Below, piece after piece: positions 1 to 9,231 of a DNA stretch of 64,000 nt; the first letter of the stretch is position 1, and each line of letters begins with the position of its first letter. The DNA comes from Gammaproteobacteria bacterium. GTDB taxonomy: Bacteria; Pseudomonadota; Gammaproteobacteria; Pseudomonadales; Pseudohongiellaceae. A model generated the notes under the pieces. It was not told the origin of the DNA and ran no database searches. It was given only the letters and a program-made list of their open reading frames with translations. The stretch lies in NCBI GenBank assembly GCA_030828385.1, contig JAURCS010000002.1, positions 61,338 to 125,337 of the forward strand, read 5' to 3'. Made by a program: the position numbers and the translations under genes.

Positions 1-16
1 TCGCCTGTCTGGACAG

Positions 17-2488
17 CTAATTTGCTGCCGCCAGAGTTTCATTGTCGGCGTTATGCTTCATACGAAACTGCTCACTGTTCACGATATTCAGAACCAGCGC
101 CGAGAAGCGGTAATCATCGCCCTCTGCTTCCCGTACAATACGCCTTACTGTTGGCATATCCTGATATTCGATACTGCGACCCAGGCCAAAGGTCATCAGT
201 TTTTCGGTAAATGTTTGCACAAACTGATCCGGCCTGCTCAGGATTGCCTGCCGCAGGGCAACCGGACCATCAACGGGAGTGCCATCTGCCAGCACCCCGG
301 AAGAATCGATGGGTGTTCTGGCCTGACGATCATTATCACGCCAGCGTCCAACCGCATCAAAATTTTCCAGGGCAAAGCCGAGCGGATCAATCACCCCGTG
401 ACAGCCATTGCAGGACGGGTTAACCCGATGCATTTCAAGGCGCTCCCTTACCGTGGTGTATTCCTGACCTTCTTCTATCTCAACAAAACCTTCCACATCT
501 GGCGGTGGTGCTGCTGGCGGTGTACCCATGATGTTTTCCAGTAGCCAGGCCCCGCGTAATACCGGTGAGGTACGATTTGGATAGGACGACACCATGAGTA
601 CCCCGCCTTTCCCCAGAATGCCCCAACGTCTTTCATCTGCCAGTGTGACCTTGCGAAATTCTGAACCACGAATGCCATTGAAGCCGTAATGCAAGGCCAG
701 GTTTTCATTCAGGTATGTATGATCTGCGGTAAGTAAATCCAGTACACTGCGATCTTCACTGAATATACTCTGCATAAACAGCAGGGCTTCCTGTGTCAGA
801 TCTGCCCTGATATTGCCATCAACATCACGAAACAGTTTTCCATCAGGGGTAATATTTTCAAGCTCAGCCAGACCCAGCCATTGATAGCCAAAATTACGCG
901 CCAGATTCTCCGCGCGCGGATCTTTCAGCATTCTCTTAACCTGCTGTTCCAGTATCACCGGATCTTTCAGCCCGTCATCGATGGCAATCTCCAGCAATAC
1001 TTCATCAGGAATTGAGCTCCAGAGAAAAAAAGACAGCCGTGATGCCAGCTCCAGACTGCTAAGCTCAAAGGTGGCGCCGGGCGGCAATGACTCGGGTACT
1101 GGTTCCAGCCGGTAAAGGAATTTCGGGTGTACCAGAATGCCTGACAAGGCAAAGGATATCCCTTTCTCAAAACCGCCATCGGCATAACCCGCCTGATACA
1201 TGCGCATTAACAGTTCGCTATCTTCATCCGCCAGAAATCCACGAAAGGCTTCACTGGCAAGATCTGTGATGATGTTTCTTGCACAGGTTACTTCTTCCAC
1301 ATCATTGTCCGGGTGGCAGGAAAAGATTCTGTCGCGACTGGGTGTTGAGCTTAATCCCGTGGCATTAACCGGACCATAGATTTCAAACTGCCGGACATCG
1401 ACAATAGCATCCTGGCCCTTTCGCGGGGTCAACTGCTGCAAGGGGGCGTCTGATTCAGCAAAGGAGCGATGCAGAAAAAACACGGCAACTTTATGGGGAC
1501 CCGCCGTAGTCGTTAGGGGAATATCGCGGATTCTTGCATTAAGGGCATCCACAGCCGGGGCGCGCAGCTTGTCCAGTTGCTCCGCTTCCTCCATGCCGCC
1601 AATGGTTGTTTCGAAAAATTTCCTGCCATCAATAGTGGCGATCAGAGTATTACCATGCTCCATACTGCCAACTGCCAGCCCCGATGCCATGCTGGCAATA
1701 TTCAGCAGGTAGTCACCATCACTGGGGAAATAATGCTCCACTACGGCGCCGCCCCGCGAGCCCAGTGGTAAACCATCAATATGAAATGACTGTCCAACTG
1801 TTGAAAAGGAGTACGGCGTACCCGATGCTCTGGCAGTTGCCGAACCAATCGCCTGCTCACTGACCACTCTGGCAGCACCAAGGTACTGATCAATAAAGGA
1901 AGGTGTTACCTGCAAGGCGGTAGCTATATTGTCAAAACCATCTTCTGCACCATCAACCGGAAGCAGTGCCGCCGGATCGATATCCAGCTTTAACAAATCC
2001 CTGATGGCATTGGCATATTCAGTCCGATTCAGGCGATGCAGCAGTTTCTCACCAGGGTCGACAAATTCTGCAGGTTGATCGAGATTACCCTCCAGCCAGG
2101 CTACAAATTGATTGATCTGCTGATTGGCAGGCTTTTCCTGGCCCGGAGGTGGCATCATTCTGCCACGCAGCTTTCGTACCACTTTTTCCCAGACCTCGGC
2201 ATCTGCACTAATGGCATTGTGATCCAGCAGATCAAAGGCAAGCCCTCCGCTGTAATCATCGAGATTGTGGCAATCGACACAATATTCACTGAGCAGGGCC
2301 CATTGTGTTTCTGCCTGCGCCTCCAACTCTGACGGCGAAAGAATGGCCGTCTCAACTGGCATATCGGCAACAGCTGATCCGTCGTTATCGCGGCAAGCCG
2401 CCAGTAACAGAAATGAAGCCAACAGCACGCCGGCCCTGAATTTCAGGCCAAGGCTATTCACGGACTTTGCTTGAGGAACGATAACCAT
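17..2488 (-). CDS. Diheme lipoprotein of the PSCyt/PSD (DUF1587-1595-1592-1588-1585) family, copy A
   Basis: 823-residue exported protein. A hydrophobic signal (residues about 15-31) ends in a lipobox with Cys32, so it is probably a lipoprotein. A first heme c motif (C70-V-D-C-H74) lies in a PSCyt1-like segment. DUF1587 follows (LNRTEYANAIRDLL onward), then DUF1595, DUF1592 (ELASRLSFFLW onward), DUF1588 with a second CxxCH (C693-N-G-C-H697, followed by GVIDPLGFALENF), and a C-terminal DUF1585. These domains were first described from planctomycetes; their biochemical role is unknown. The two CxxCH motifs suggest electron transfer. The gene lies 69 bp downstream of a co-directional MBL gene, as part of a module seen twice more in this window. 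A DUF1552 gene might lie beyond position 1, but this cannot be seen. Domain assignment is firm; function is not known. Confidence 0.93.
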   Translation of the reverse strand: MVIVPQAKSVNSLGLKFRAGVLLASFLLLAACRDNDGSAVADMPVETAILSPSELEAQAETQWALLSEYCVDCHNLDDYSGGLAFDLLDHNAISADAEVWEKVVRKLRGRMMPPPGQEKPANQQINQFVAWLEGNLDQPAEFVDPGEKLLHRLNRTEYANAIRDLLKLDIDPAALLPVDGAEDGFDNIATALQVTPSFIDQYLGAARVVSEQAIGSATARASGTPYSFSTVGQSFHIDGLPLGSRGGAVVEHYFPSDGDYLLNIASMASGLAVGSMEHGNTLIATIDGRKFFETTIGGMEEAEQLDKLRAPAVDALNARIRDIPLTTTAGPHKVAVFFLHRSFAESDAPLQQLTPRKGQDAIVDVRQFEIYGPVNATGLSSTPSRDRIFSCHPDNDVEEVTCARNIITDLASEAFRGFLADEDSELLMRMYQAGYADGGFEKGISFALSGILVHPKFLYRLEPVPESLPPGATFELSSLELASRLSFFLWSSIPDEVLLEIAIDDGLKDPVILEQQVKRMLKDPRAENLARNFGYQWLGLAELENITPDGKLFRDVDGNIRADLTQEALLFMQSIFSEDRSVLDLLTADHTYLNENLALHYGFNGIRGSEFRKVTLADERRWGILGKGGVLMVSSYPNRTSPVLRGAWLLENIMGTPPAAPPPDVEGFVEIEEGQEYTTVRERLEMHRVNPSCNGCHGVIDPLGFALENFDAVGRWRDNDRQARTPIDSSGVLADGTPVDGPVALRQAILSRPDQFVQTFTEKLMTFGLGRSIEYQDMPTVRRIVREAEGDDYRFSALVLNIVNSEQFRMKHNADNETLAAAN

Positions 2489-2557
2489 GGTGTTATTTTT
2501 TTATTACTTTTATGCTTCCAATACTTGTTAATTTAATTATTTCTTCGCAGCGTTTGC

Positions 2558-3523
2558 TTACGGAATATTTAACAATCTGAAATTCTGGGCATCGCGATAA
2601 CGTCCCTGAAAACTCTGGAAAGCCAGTGTCATAAACAGGGTTGGGTCACCCATTTGCGCCTCAAATTCTGCGGTGTGCTTTTCTGCCAGTATATCTTCAA
2701 GATCATAGCTGCTGATTACTGAAGCATGAAGGCGGTCAAAAATAGTCAGGTACATCTGGTTTTGCGCCTTGAGTTCATCGAGGTTCATGATGTCACCCCA
2801 GGCAGGAATGATTCGGGTATTCTGATCCGGCACCGTCAGCAGTGAAACAAAACTATCCAGCATGCCTCCAATATAACCCCCGGTACTCCAGTCTATTTCA
2901 GGCCAGCGACCATTGGACACCAGGCCACCGGTAACCAGTACATTTTCTTCTTCAAAATACACCCAGATATCACCATCGGTATGTGCATTCCACAAAAAGC
3001 CATAAAACACCGAGCGATCACCCAACTGTAGCACACCATCATCCCAAAGCGTTGTTACAGGCAGGCCTGCCTCGGACAGCGGGGCATACTTTTTGTCAGC
3101 CCAGCGTTGCCATACGTGAGTACTCAGCCAGAGCATGGTGTTTTCGTGAGCTATAATTTCAACGCCGGCGGAACCCAATGGCACATTGGCTCCGGTCTGT
3201 TCCCGATGCCACTGGGTGTTTATCAGGGCTCGGATGGGAACGCCGGGAAAGGCCTCCTCAACGACCTGACGTAAACTGTCATACCAATCGGCATGCCCAC
3301 CATCTACCAGAATAACGCCTTCACTGCTTTCCACTGCCAGTACATTGCCATCGGGCCCTTTCACGAACAACATCCGCTCTGACAGGGCAATTGTTTCCAG
3401 GGGGATTGTCTGTGCCTGCAGAGGCGCAGACAACAGCATGCAACATGCAAGCGACAGCGGCATCATCAACAGGCTCTGCAGATACTTACTGCAGGCAGAC
3501 AGGGAATTGATTATGTTCATCAT
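2558..3523 (-). CDS. Exported metallo-beta-lactamase-fold protein with degenerate metal site, copy A
   Basis: 321 residues with an N-terminal hydrophobic signal ending near LSAPLQAQ, so probably periplasmic. The MBL fold is recognisable (GVILVDGGHADW; AHENT; HTDGDIWVYF; IIPAWGD). The catalytic HxHxDH motif is replaced by Q104-W-H106-R-E108-Q109. The usual Asp after the second half-motif is Gly (VTGG), and the usual PGHG His is Trp (PAWG). His106 and His181 remain. By comparison with working MBL enzymes it is probably not a normal dinuclear hydrolase; it could bind one metal or act as a binding protein. It is the most degenerate of the three module-type MBL proteins here. It precedes the PSD diheme gene and is divergent from the secreted protein gene at 3824. 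The fold is sure; activity is doubtful. Confidence 0.88.
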   Translation of the reverse strand: MMNIINSLSACSKYLQSLLMMPLSLACCMLLSAPLQAQTIPLETIALSERMLFVKGPDGNVLAVESSEGVILVDGGHADWYDSLRQVVEEAFPGVPIRALINTQWHREQTGANVPLGSAGVEIIAHENTMLWLSTHVWQRWADKKYAPLSEAGLPVTTLWDDGVLQLGDRSVFYGFLWNAHTDGDIWVYFEEENVLVTGGLVSNGRWPEIDWSTGGYIGGMLDSFVSLLTVPDQNTRIIPAWGDIMNLDELKAQNQMYLTIFDRLHASVISSYDLEDILAEKHTAEFEAQMGDPTLFMTLAFQSFQGRYRDAQNFRLLNIP

Positions 3524-3823
3524 GGTTAATTGTGTTGTGCCTAGACTTGTCTGTACCGACTGTTATTTAATAAGGGCAAAATAGTCATTGGCCATTATTT
3601 CTCAATTTGTCTGTAAATATGCATCTATGTAAGCATGCATGTAAATACACAAGTTGAGTATAAGGGGGGCACTTCTATTTTTATAGTTCTAATAAGGCAA
3701 CGATAAGCCATAATAACGCCAAGCAACTGTATTCCATAGAAAAACTGCTGGCTCAATGCACAGAATCAAGCGTGCAGATACGCCATCCACTGGTTGGCAA
3801 CCAGTAAAACAGGGGACTCAAGT
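3524..3823. promoter_or_regulatory. Divergent intergenic region with a repeated TGTAAATA word
   Basis: This 300-bp gap separates two divergent exported-protein genes and must hold both promoters. TGTAAATA occurs at 3612-3619 and again at 3640-3647, flanking ATGCAT-rich sequence (GCATGCAT at 3633-3640), an operator-like arrangement. I could not assign -35/-10 boxes with confidence. No gene is visible. Confidence 0.35.
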
Positions 3824-4597
3824 ATGAAACTGATAAAACCAATTCTCACCAGCATATTTTCCATCCTGCTCGCCGCGGGCCTTTCCATGCAGGCCGCTGC
3901 CCAGGATGCCGACATTCCGCGTACTGCCAGCGGTAAACCCGATTTTAACGGGGTGTGGGAATTCCCCTATGTGCCTGATATGGCCAGGAGTAATGGCAGA
4001 AGTCAGTTCGGTCCGGGAGAGCTTCCGTTCACCGCTGCCGGCAAGCTGAACTTTGAGCGCTATGATTCCTCTGAGGGTGATTACACCGGCGCCTGTCTGC
4101 CATTTGGTCATGTTCGTTCCATGAATTCACCTAACCCGGTTCAGTTTTTCCAGACCGACAATGACTTTGCCTATCTGTTTGAAGTTAATACCTGGCATCA
4201 TTCTTTCAGGATTGGTGGTGAAGACATGAGTAGTCGTTTGCCGGCTACCTGGTATGGCAATTCACACGCCCAATGGGAGGGTGACACACTGGTAGTAACC
4301 ACCAGCAATTACAACGGCAAGACCCGCCTGGACACTGTGGGCCATCCCCATAGTGACAAAATAACCGTCACGGAAAAATTCACGCTGCGTGATGCCGATA
4401 GCATCAACTATGAAATCACTGTTGATGACCCGATTTACTATTCCGAACCCTGGAGCAATCAGCGTATTTTTACCCGCATGCAGGACGGTCTGGGACTGCT
4501 GGAATATTCCTGTAATGAAAATAATAAAGGCTTCTGGGATGGCAGAATCACCCTGCCTGACTATGACAACTGGCATACTTACGATACGGAAGAATAA
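3824..4597 (+). CDS. Secreted W-G-D family protein (QWEGDTLVV motif), function unknown
   Basis: 257 residues from ATG 3824. That start is preferred over the upstream TTG at 3794 because AGGGG lies 8 bases before it and it opens a clean signal peptide (cleavage near MQAAAQ). The mature part starts with 'IPRTASGKPDFNGVWEF', a common opening for this uncharacterised secreted family. The core motif is QWEGDTLVVTTSNYNGKT, followed by TVTEKF and a DDP turn. Related proteins in this window start at 12557, 18619, 31145 (minus) and 36957; the last is fused to DUF6152. The gene is followed by a strong terminator and then a tannase-family gene. The fold is probably beta-rich; role, ligand and partner are not known. 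Confidence is high that it is a gene and low on function. Confidence 0.88.
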   Translation: MKLIKPILTSIFSILLAAGLSMQAAAQDADIPRTASGKPDFNGVWEFPYVPDMARSNGRSQFGPGELPFTAAGKLNFERYDSSEGDYTGACLPFGHVRSMNSPNPVQFFQTDNDFAYLFEVNTWHHSFRIGGEDMSSRLPATWYGNSHAQWEGDTLVVTTSNYNGKTRLDTVGHPHSDKITVTEKFTLRDADSINYEITVDDPIYYSEPWSNQRIFTRMQDGLGLLEYSCNENNKGFWDGRITLPDYDNWHTYDTEE

Positions 4598-4641
4598 CTG
4601 ACTGGTTTGTCGTATTTGCTCGCGACAAAGTAACAGCCAGC

Positions 4642-4684
4642 AAAAGGGCCAGCGTGATTTTAAAATCATTCTGGCCTTTTTTTA
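4642..4684 (+). terminator. Intrinsic terminator after the W-G-D gene
   Basis: AAAAGGGCCAG (4642-4652) pairs with CTGGCCTTTTTTT (4671-4683), with an inner GATTTTAAAATC palindrome in the loop, and ends in a run of seven T. It lies 45 bp after the stop at 4597 and separates this gene from the tannase-family gene. Confidence 0.85.
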
Positions 4685-4709
4685 TTACCATACTTACAAC
4701 AAAAGAATC

Positions 4710-6311
4710 ATGAAGAAACACAACATGAAGCACATTACCTTGACACTCATGGCCGCAGGAATATTACTTTCAGCCTGCAGCGAGCAATCCAGTGATCAAC
4801 CTGCTGTGGCCTCTTCTCCTTTGGCAACCTCCGCCGCCGCACAAGCCATGACGTGTGAATCATTGTTAAGCACTAATTTCCCCAACACCACTATAAGCCG
4901 GGCAGAAACTATTGCCGCTGGTGCCTATAGCGCTCCTGCAGGTGGTTTTCCCGGCATGGGGGCAGATTATTCCAATCTGCCGGCGTTCTGCCAGGTTGCA
5001 GGGTCGATTCATCCCACCAGCGATTCCGACATCCGCTTTGAACTGTGGCTGCCGTCAGAAAACTGGAATGGCCGGTTTATGCAAACAGGTAACGGTGGTG
5101 CTGCAGGCTCTATTGTCACCAGCTCCCTTGCTGATCCGCTTATGCGAGGCTATGCGGTGGCCAATACAGATACCGGTCATGTGGCCGGTGGCGCAGATAT
5201 ATTCGGTTGGGCAGTGGATCATCCGGAAAAAGTTACCGATTTTGCCTGGCGTGCCGTGCATGAACTAACGCTGACGGGTAAGGCAATCACCAGCAGCCAT
5301 TATGGCAGTGACCCTGAAAAATCCTATTTTGTCGGCTGTTCAACCGGCGGCAGACAGGGATTAATGGAAGCTCAACGTTTTCCTGACGATTACGATGCGA
5401 TTATCGCAGGTGCCCCTGCCAACAACTGGTCCCCCTTGATGGCTCTGAGCATTGTGATCCAGTCCAATCTGGGGGAAGGCAAGCTCGCTCTGAACAAGCT
5501 GGGTTTGCTCAAGGAGGCGGTTATCACTTCCTGTGATGCCCTGGATGGCGTTGAGGATCGAATTATAAGCAATCCTGCCGCCTGTAATTTCAATCCCGCC
5601 AGCCTTCAATGCGCTGGTGAAACCACCGCACAATGCCTGGCAGCTGAAGAAGTTGAAGCAGCCCAAACTATTTACAAGGGTGTGGTAAGCGCTTCTGGCC
5701 AGGTCTGGATACCGGGTACCGGACCTGGCAGTGAACCATTATGGGGAGCCTACACCTCACCACAGTTCACCATTGGCAGCGGTTTTTTTCAGGATATTGT
5801 ACTGAATGATGCCAACTGGGATCCGGCGAGTTTTAATGCCGATGAATACATGCCTGTGGCCATGGAGGCTGGTAGTGAATTGATCGCCATGGATCCGGAT
5901 ATTTCCGAGTTCATCAATCACGGCGGCAAACTCATCACCTACCATGGCACTACTGATGGCCTTATTCCATTCGGCAATACTGTGAACTATGTGGAAAGCA
6001 TGATTGCAAGCCTGGGGCAGCAAGCTGTGAATGACAGTGTTCGATATTACCAGGTACCAGGGATGGATCATTGTGCTGGTGGTGAAGGCGCCCACGCCAT
6101 TTCCTGGCTGGATGCGATGGTATCGTGGGTAGAGGAAGGAAGTGCACCCGGTGATCTTGTGGGTATCCATCCAGCACCGCCTCCTGGCGCGCCGGGCTCG
6201 GATAATGCACGGGAATTTAGCCGACCGGTTTGCCATTACCCGGCAATCCCCACCTATGATGGTTCCGGCGATCCCGATATGGCCAGAAGTTTTTCCTGTG
6301 TTGCACCCTGA
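4710..6311 (+). CDS. Tannase/feruloyl esterase family lipoprotein
   Basis: 533 residues. The signal peptide ends in a lipobox (LLSAC, Cys23), so it is a probable lipoprotein acting in the periplasm or on the cell surface. The tannase/feruloyl esterase signature is complete: nucleophile in GCSTGG with Cys210-Ser211, acid Asp416 (GTTDGLIP), and His454-Cys455 (GMDHC). In this family the two Cys residues form the disulfide of the 'CS-D-HC' arrangement that holds Ser and His together. A Cys-rich DALDGVEDR segment (about 276-284) matches the Ca-binding part of the lid. Expected reaction: hydrolysis of ester bonds in gallate or hydroxycinnamate esters of plant or algal material, or of synthetic esters. 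A MHET hydrolase-like substrate range cannot be excluded from sequence. The gene stands alone after a terminator. Confidence 0.92.
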   Translation: MKKHNMKHITLTLMAAGILLSACSEQSSDQPAVASSPLATSAAAQAMTCESLLSTNFPNTTISRAETIAAGAYSAPAGGFPGMGADYSNLPAFCQVAGSIHPTSDSDIRFELWLPSENWNGRFMQTGNGGAAGSIVTSSLADPLMRGYAVANTDTGHVAGGADIFGWAVDHPEKVTDFAWRAVHELTLTGKAITSSHYGSDPEKSYFVGCSTGGRQGLMEAQRFPDDYDAIIAGAPANNWSPLMALSIVIQSNLGEGKLALNKLGLLKEAVITSCDALDGVEDRIISNPAACNFNPASLQCAGETTAQCLAAEEVEAAQTIYKGVVSASGQVWIPGTGPGSEPLWGAYTSPQFTIGSGFFQDIVLNDANWDPASFNADEYMPVAMEAGSELIAMDPDISEFINHGGKLITYHGTTDGLIPFGNTVNYVESMIASLGQQAVNDSVRYYQVPGMDHCAGGEGAHAISWLDAMVSWVEEGSAPGDLVGIHPAPPPGAPGSDNAREFSRPVCHYPAIPTYDGSGDPDMARSFSCVAP

Positions 6312-6386
6312 CAGGACTGTAAAATAAGAGAAAATAAATTCGCGCAACAAGGCTGATTATTCGTGGGCCAATAAAGCCGGTCTTAC

Positions 6387-6854
6387 TTACAGGAGTGAGC
6401 GAATCTCTTCGATCCTGTTGCGATTGGCATTCATATCGCTTCGCCCCACTCTGGAGGCTGAGCGCACATGAATATGTCCTTCATCCTCTGCTTTCAGGAA
6501 TTCCACGTCATCAACAAAGCCCATTAACGCCGTCTGGAAAGTGTAATAGGCATAATTCTCCTCACGCCTTACCTGCACAGCACCTTTCATAGTAGCCAAT
6601 GCAGCCTCAAGGGCTTCCCAGGCATTGCCATCGACCAATTCAAGCGGGGCAATATAATGACTGTCAGCGACGGGTGCCTGGCTGGAAACGCAGTTTGGCG
6701 TTGCCGGGCAGTCAAGCAATTGACCATTGTCATGGCCAGAGGCGACCTGCATGGATCTACTGGCTACACCCATTCGATATAACAGGAATGTAAGAATAAG
6801 CACGACCACAACCAGAATTATTAAAATCGTCTGTATCATTTTTCTTACCACCAC
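6387..6854 (-). CDS. DUF1499 family membrane-anchored protein
   Basis: 155 residues with one N-terminal transmembrane segment (about 8-27), then the DUF1499 domain: CPATPNCVSS near the start, FVDDVEF in the middle and IHVRSASRVGRSD followed by N-R-NRIEEIR at the C-terminus. The family is widespread in proteobacteria and has no known biochemical function. The single-gene unit is convergent with the tannase-family gene. The domain assignment is clear. Confidence 0.9.
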   Translation of the reverse strand: MVVRKMIQTILIILVVVVLILTFLLYRMGVASRSMQVASGHDNGQLLDCPATPNCVSSQAPVADSHYIAPLELVDGNAWEALEAALATMKGAVQVRREENYAYYTFQTALMGFVDDVEFLKAEDEGHIHVRSASRVGRSDMNANRNRIEEIRSLL

Positions 6855-6981
6855 CCTCTCCTGAAAACACCTTTGCCATCACTATCGTAATAAAAAAAGG
6901 GCAGAGCATCTTGAGATTCAAGTGTCTCTGCCCCCGGACTTGCTGATTCTATGTTACCGGACCTGAAGTCATGGTTTCTGC

Positions 6982-7566
6982 TTACTGGTCCGCCAGCGGA
7001 TTGCCCCGCGGCTCATAAGTGGCATCGTACTTGTCAGGAATGCCACTGTCCGAACTGATATAACGCTTGGAGATGAGCCACTTGCCATCAATCTTGACCA
7101 GAGCGGTATCCTCACGCCCCTGCTCATAGAGGTTCGGAGCCTGCCCGACACCAGGGTTCAGCACACCGGTCCAGAGCACATGGGCAACGGCATTGTTGCC
7201 ATCAATATCAATTACCGCATTGGTTAGCAGCATATGTCCTACGCCACGATTTGCTCTCGCCTCGGCTTCCTCGCTACCTTCAGGCCGAGTATAAAGTGCC
7301 GCAATTTCGTCATGTCCGACAGCTATAGTGCTATCCACATCCAGCAGCGCATCTTCAGTAAAATACTCCGCCATTTCATGGGCATTGCCCTGGGATAATT
7401 CATAGTAGTAGCGCACCAGCAAATCCTCGATCTGAATACGATCCAGCAAGGTTTCCATGGTGACCTGGGCATTGGCAGATCCAGCAAACATCACTAGCAT
7501 ACTTACAGCCAGAGCAAGTAAAGGCCGACAGTATTGCTGAATTCTCTTTGTTTCGCACTTGAACAT
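6982..7566 (-). CDS. Secreted SnoaL/NTF2-like protein
   Basis: About 194 residues from ATG 7566, chosen because AGAGG lies 6 bases upstream; a longer reading from 7587 lacks this site. The signal peptide ends near FAGSANAQ. The mature protein has the SnoaL-like cone fold pattern: 'IQIEDLLVRYYYELSQGN', 'MAEYFTEDALLDVD', 'GHDEIAALY', 'RGVGHMLLTNAVIDIDG', and 'REDTALVKIDGKWLISKRYI'. Members include polyketide cyclases and dehydratases, but many exported members have no known activity. A catalytic Asp/His set cannot be assigned with certainty. It is divergent from the flavoprotein gene. Confidence 0.85.
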   Translation of the reverse strand: MFKCETKRIQQYCRPLLALAVSMLVMFAGSANAQVTMETLLDRIQIEDLLVRYYYELSQGNAHEMAEYFTEDALLDVDSTIAVGHDEIAALYTRPEGSEEAEARANRGVGHMLLTNAVIDIDGNNAVAHVLWTGVLNPGVGQAPNLYEQGREDTALVKIDGKWLISKRYISSDSGIPDKYDATYEPRGNPLADQ

Positions 7567-7777
7567 AATCATCCTCTTTATCATCAATTATTTTTTTTCA
7601 GAACATCGTTGGTAACACAGAACTATGCTGCCAATCCCCCAAACCTCTGCCAGACCATCTAGTGTTAGTCTTTTTAACCGACCCAATATTGGCGCAATTG
7701 AAAGATGTCCACAAGAATGCTCACAACTCCTGGCGTCGAAATGCCAAGGCAGCGCCTATGACTCACGACGCTTTTCA

Positions 7778-9094
7778 ATGGTAGGATTGCGCCACGTATT
7801 CAAACCAGCCAAACATAACAGTACTGGATATTACTTGAAAAATCCCGACAACAATAAAGACCAAGAGAATTATGACGTGATAATTCTTGGCGGTGGTGCT
7901 GCCGGTTTAATGTGCGCATTAACAGCAGCTGGTCGCGGTCGCCGCGTACTGGTACTGGAAAAATCCAACAGGATTGGAAAAAAGATCCTGATGTCCGGTG
8001 GCGGCCGCTGCAACTTTACAAACTATTCAATTGAGCCTGAAAACTTCCTCTGCGCCAATCCCCACTTTTGTAAATCAGCACTCAAACGCTATACCCAGTG
8101 GGACTTTATCAAGCTGGTCGAAGAGCATGGCATCGCTTATAAAGAACGCAAACACCAGCAATTATTTTGCAAAGACTCGGCAAAAGATATTCTGGCAATG
8201 CTGCAGCATGAATGCGACGGGTGTGGCGTCAGAATAATGAATCAAATTGACGTTAGCACTATTCAGACGCTTGCCTTATCAAGTAATAAAACGTCCGTAC
8301 GTTATCAGCTTGATTTTCTCAAAAAAGACAAAGACTCTGCAAAAAGCTACTCAGTACACTGTGAATCTTTAGTTGTTGCTACAGGCGCCCTCTCGGTTCC
8401 AACCCTTGGGGGCAGTGGCATGGGTTATGACATTGCACAACAGTTTTCCATACCCTTGACAGAGCGTCGCGCCGGGCTTGTGCCTTTCATGTTTACCGAT
8501 CAATTTAAATCCGTGTGTGAACGCCTTTCCGGTATCTCTGTAGAAGTCGAGGTAAGCTGTCATTCACAATCATTTAGTGAAAGCATGCTGTTTACCCATC
8601 GCGGTATTAGTGGCCCGGCAATACTGCAGATTTCCAGCTACTGGAATCCCGGCGATACAATCAGCATTAATCTGCTACCGACAGTTGAGGCAAGTGACTG
8701 GCTTTGTCAGAGTAAAAAAACCAATCCCAAGAATCTGCTAAAGACCGTATTGCAGAAATCTCTGGGTAAGGCACTAATTAGCGAACTGCAACAATTATGG
8801 TGGCCCGATGAAGCCGAGAAAGCCCTGGCCGAATTCAGCGATCAGCGCCTGAAACAGTTGGGCGAGCAATTGAATCGCTGGCAGTTAAAACCATCTGGCA
8901 CGGAAGGCTACCGTACCGCGGAAGTGACCTTGGGAGGCGTGGACACTGACTACATCAGTTCCCGTACTATGGAGGCCAAAAACCAGGCTGGGCTGTTTTT
9001 TATCGGCGAAGTACTGGATGTCAGTGGTCATCTGGGCGGCTATAACTTTCAGTGGGCCTGGTCATCAGGTTATGTAGCCGGGCTGGAAGTATAA
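7778..9094 (+). CDS. HI0933/YhiN-type FAD-dependent oxidoreductase
   Basis: The protein begins its family domain at 'YDVIILGGGAAGLMCAL' (dinucleotide-binding GxGxxG) and continues with RIGKKILMSGGGRCNFTN, LVVATGALSVPTLGGSGMGYDIA, and the C-terminal GLFFIGEVLDVSGHLGGYNFQWAWSSG. These are hallmarks of the HI0933/YhiN (BaiN-related) flavoproteins, usually about 400 residues. The start is uncertain: the open frame extends up to ATG 7625, which would add a tail with no family similarity. ATG 7778 (438 aa) and TTG 7835 (419 aa) fit better, but neither has a strong ribosome site. The protein is cytoplasmic. The substrate is unknown; BaiN members reduce bile acid double bonds, but that is not implied here. 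Confidence 0.9.
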   Translation: MVGLRHVFKPAKHNSTGYYLKNPDNNKDQENYDVIILGGGAAGLMCALTAAGRGRRVLVLEKSNRIGKKILMSGGGRCNFTNYSIEPENFLCANPHFCKSALKRYTQWDFIKLVEEHGIAYKERKHQQLFCKDSAKDILAMLQHECDGCGVRIMNQIDVSTIQTLALSSNKTSVRYQLDFLKKDKDSAKSYSVHCESLVVATGALSVPTLGGSGMGYDIAQQFSIPLTERRAGLVPFMFTDQFKSVCERLSGISVEVEVSCHSQSFSESMLFTHRGISGPAILQISSYWNPGDTISINLLPTVEASDWLCQSKKTNPKNLLKTVLQKSLGKALISELQQLWWPDEAEKALAEFSDQRLKQLGEQLNRWQLKPSGTEGYRTAEVTLGGVDTDYISSRTMEAKNQAGLFFIGEVLDVSGHLGGYNFQWAWSSGYVAGLEV

Positions 9095-9231
9095 AATTTA
9101 CCCTATGACGAAATCGGTAAAAGCAGGTAAGTTAGCCAGCTAGAACTGCAAAAAAGCAATCAGTAGTATCAAGCCGGAAATGAATTACTGCAGAGAGGGG
9201 ACGTCCATGTTCCCCCGCATTCATTACAGAA

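Noticed and set aside
5757-6350. 197-codon open frame antisense to the tannase-family gene
   Set aside because: No recognisable domain, no ribosome site, and it lies fully over a clear gene in the usual shadow frame.
9196-9214. GGGGAC...GTTCCCC hairpin between convergent genes as a terminator
   Set aside because: The stem has a bulge and no T-run follows on either strand.
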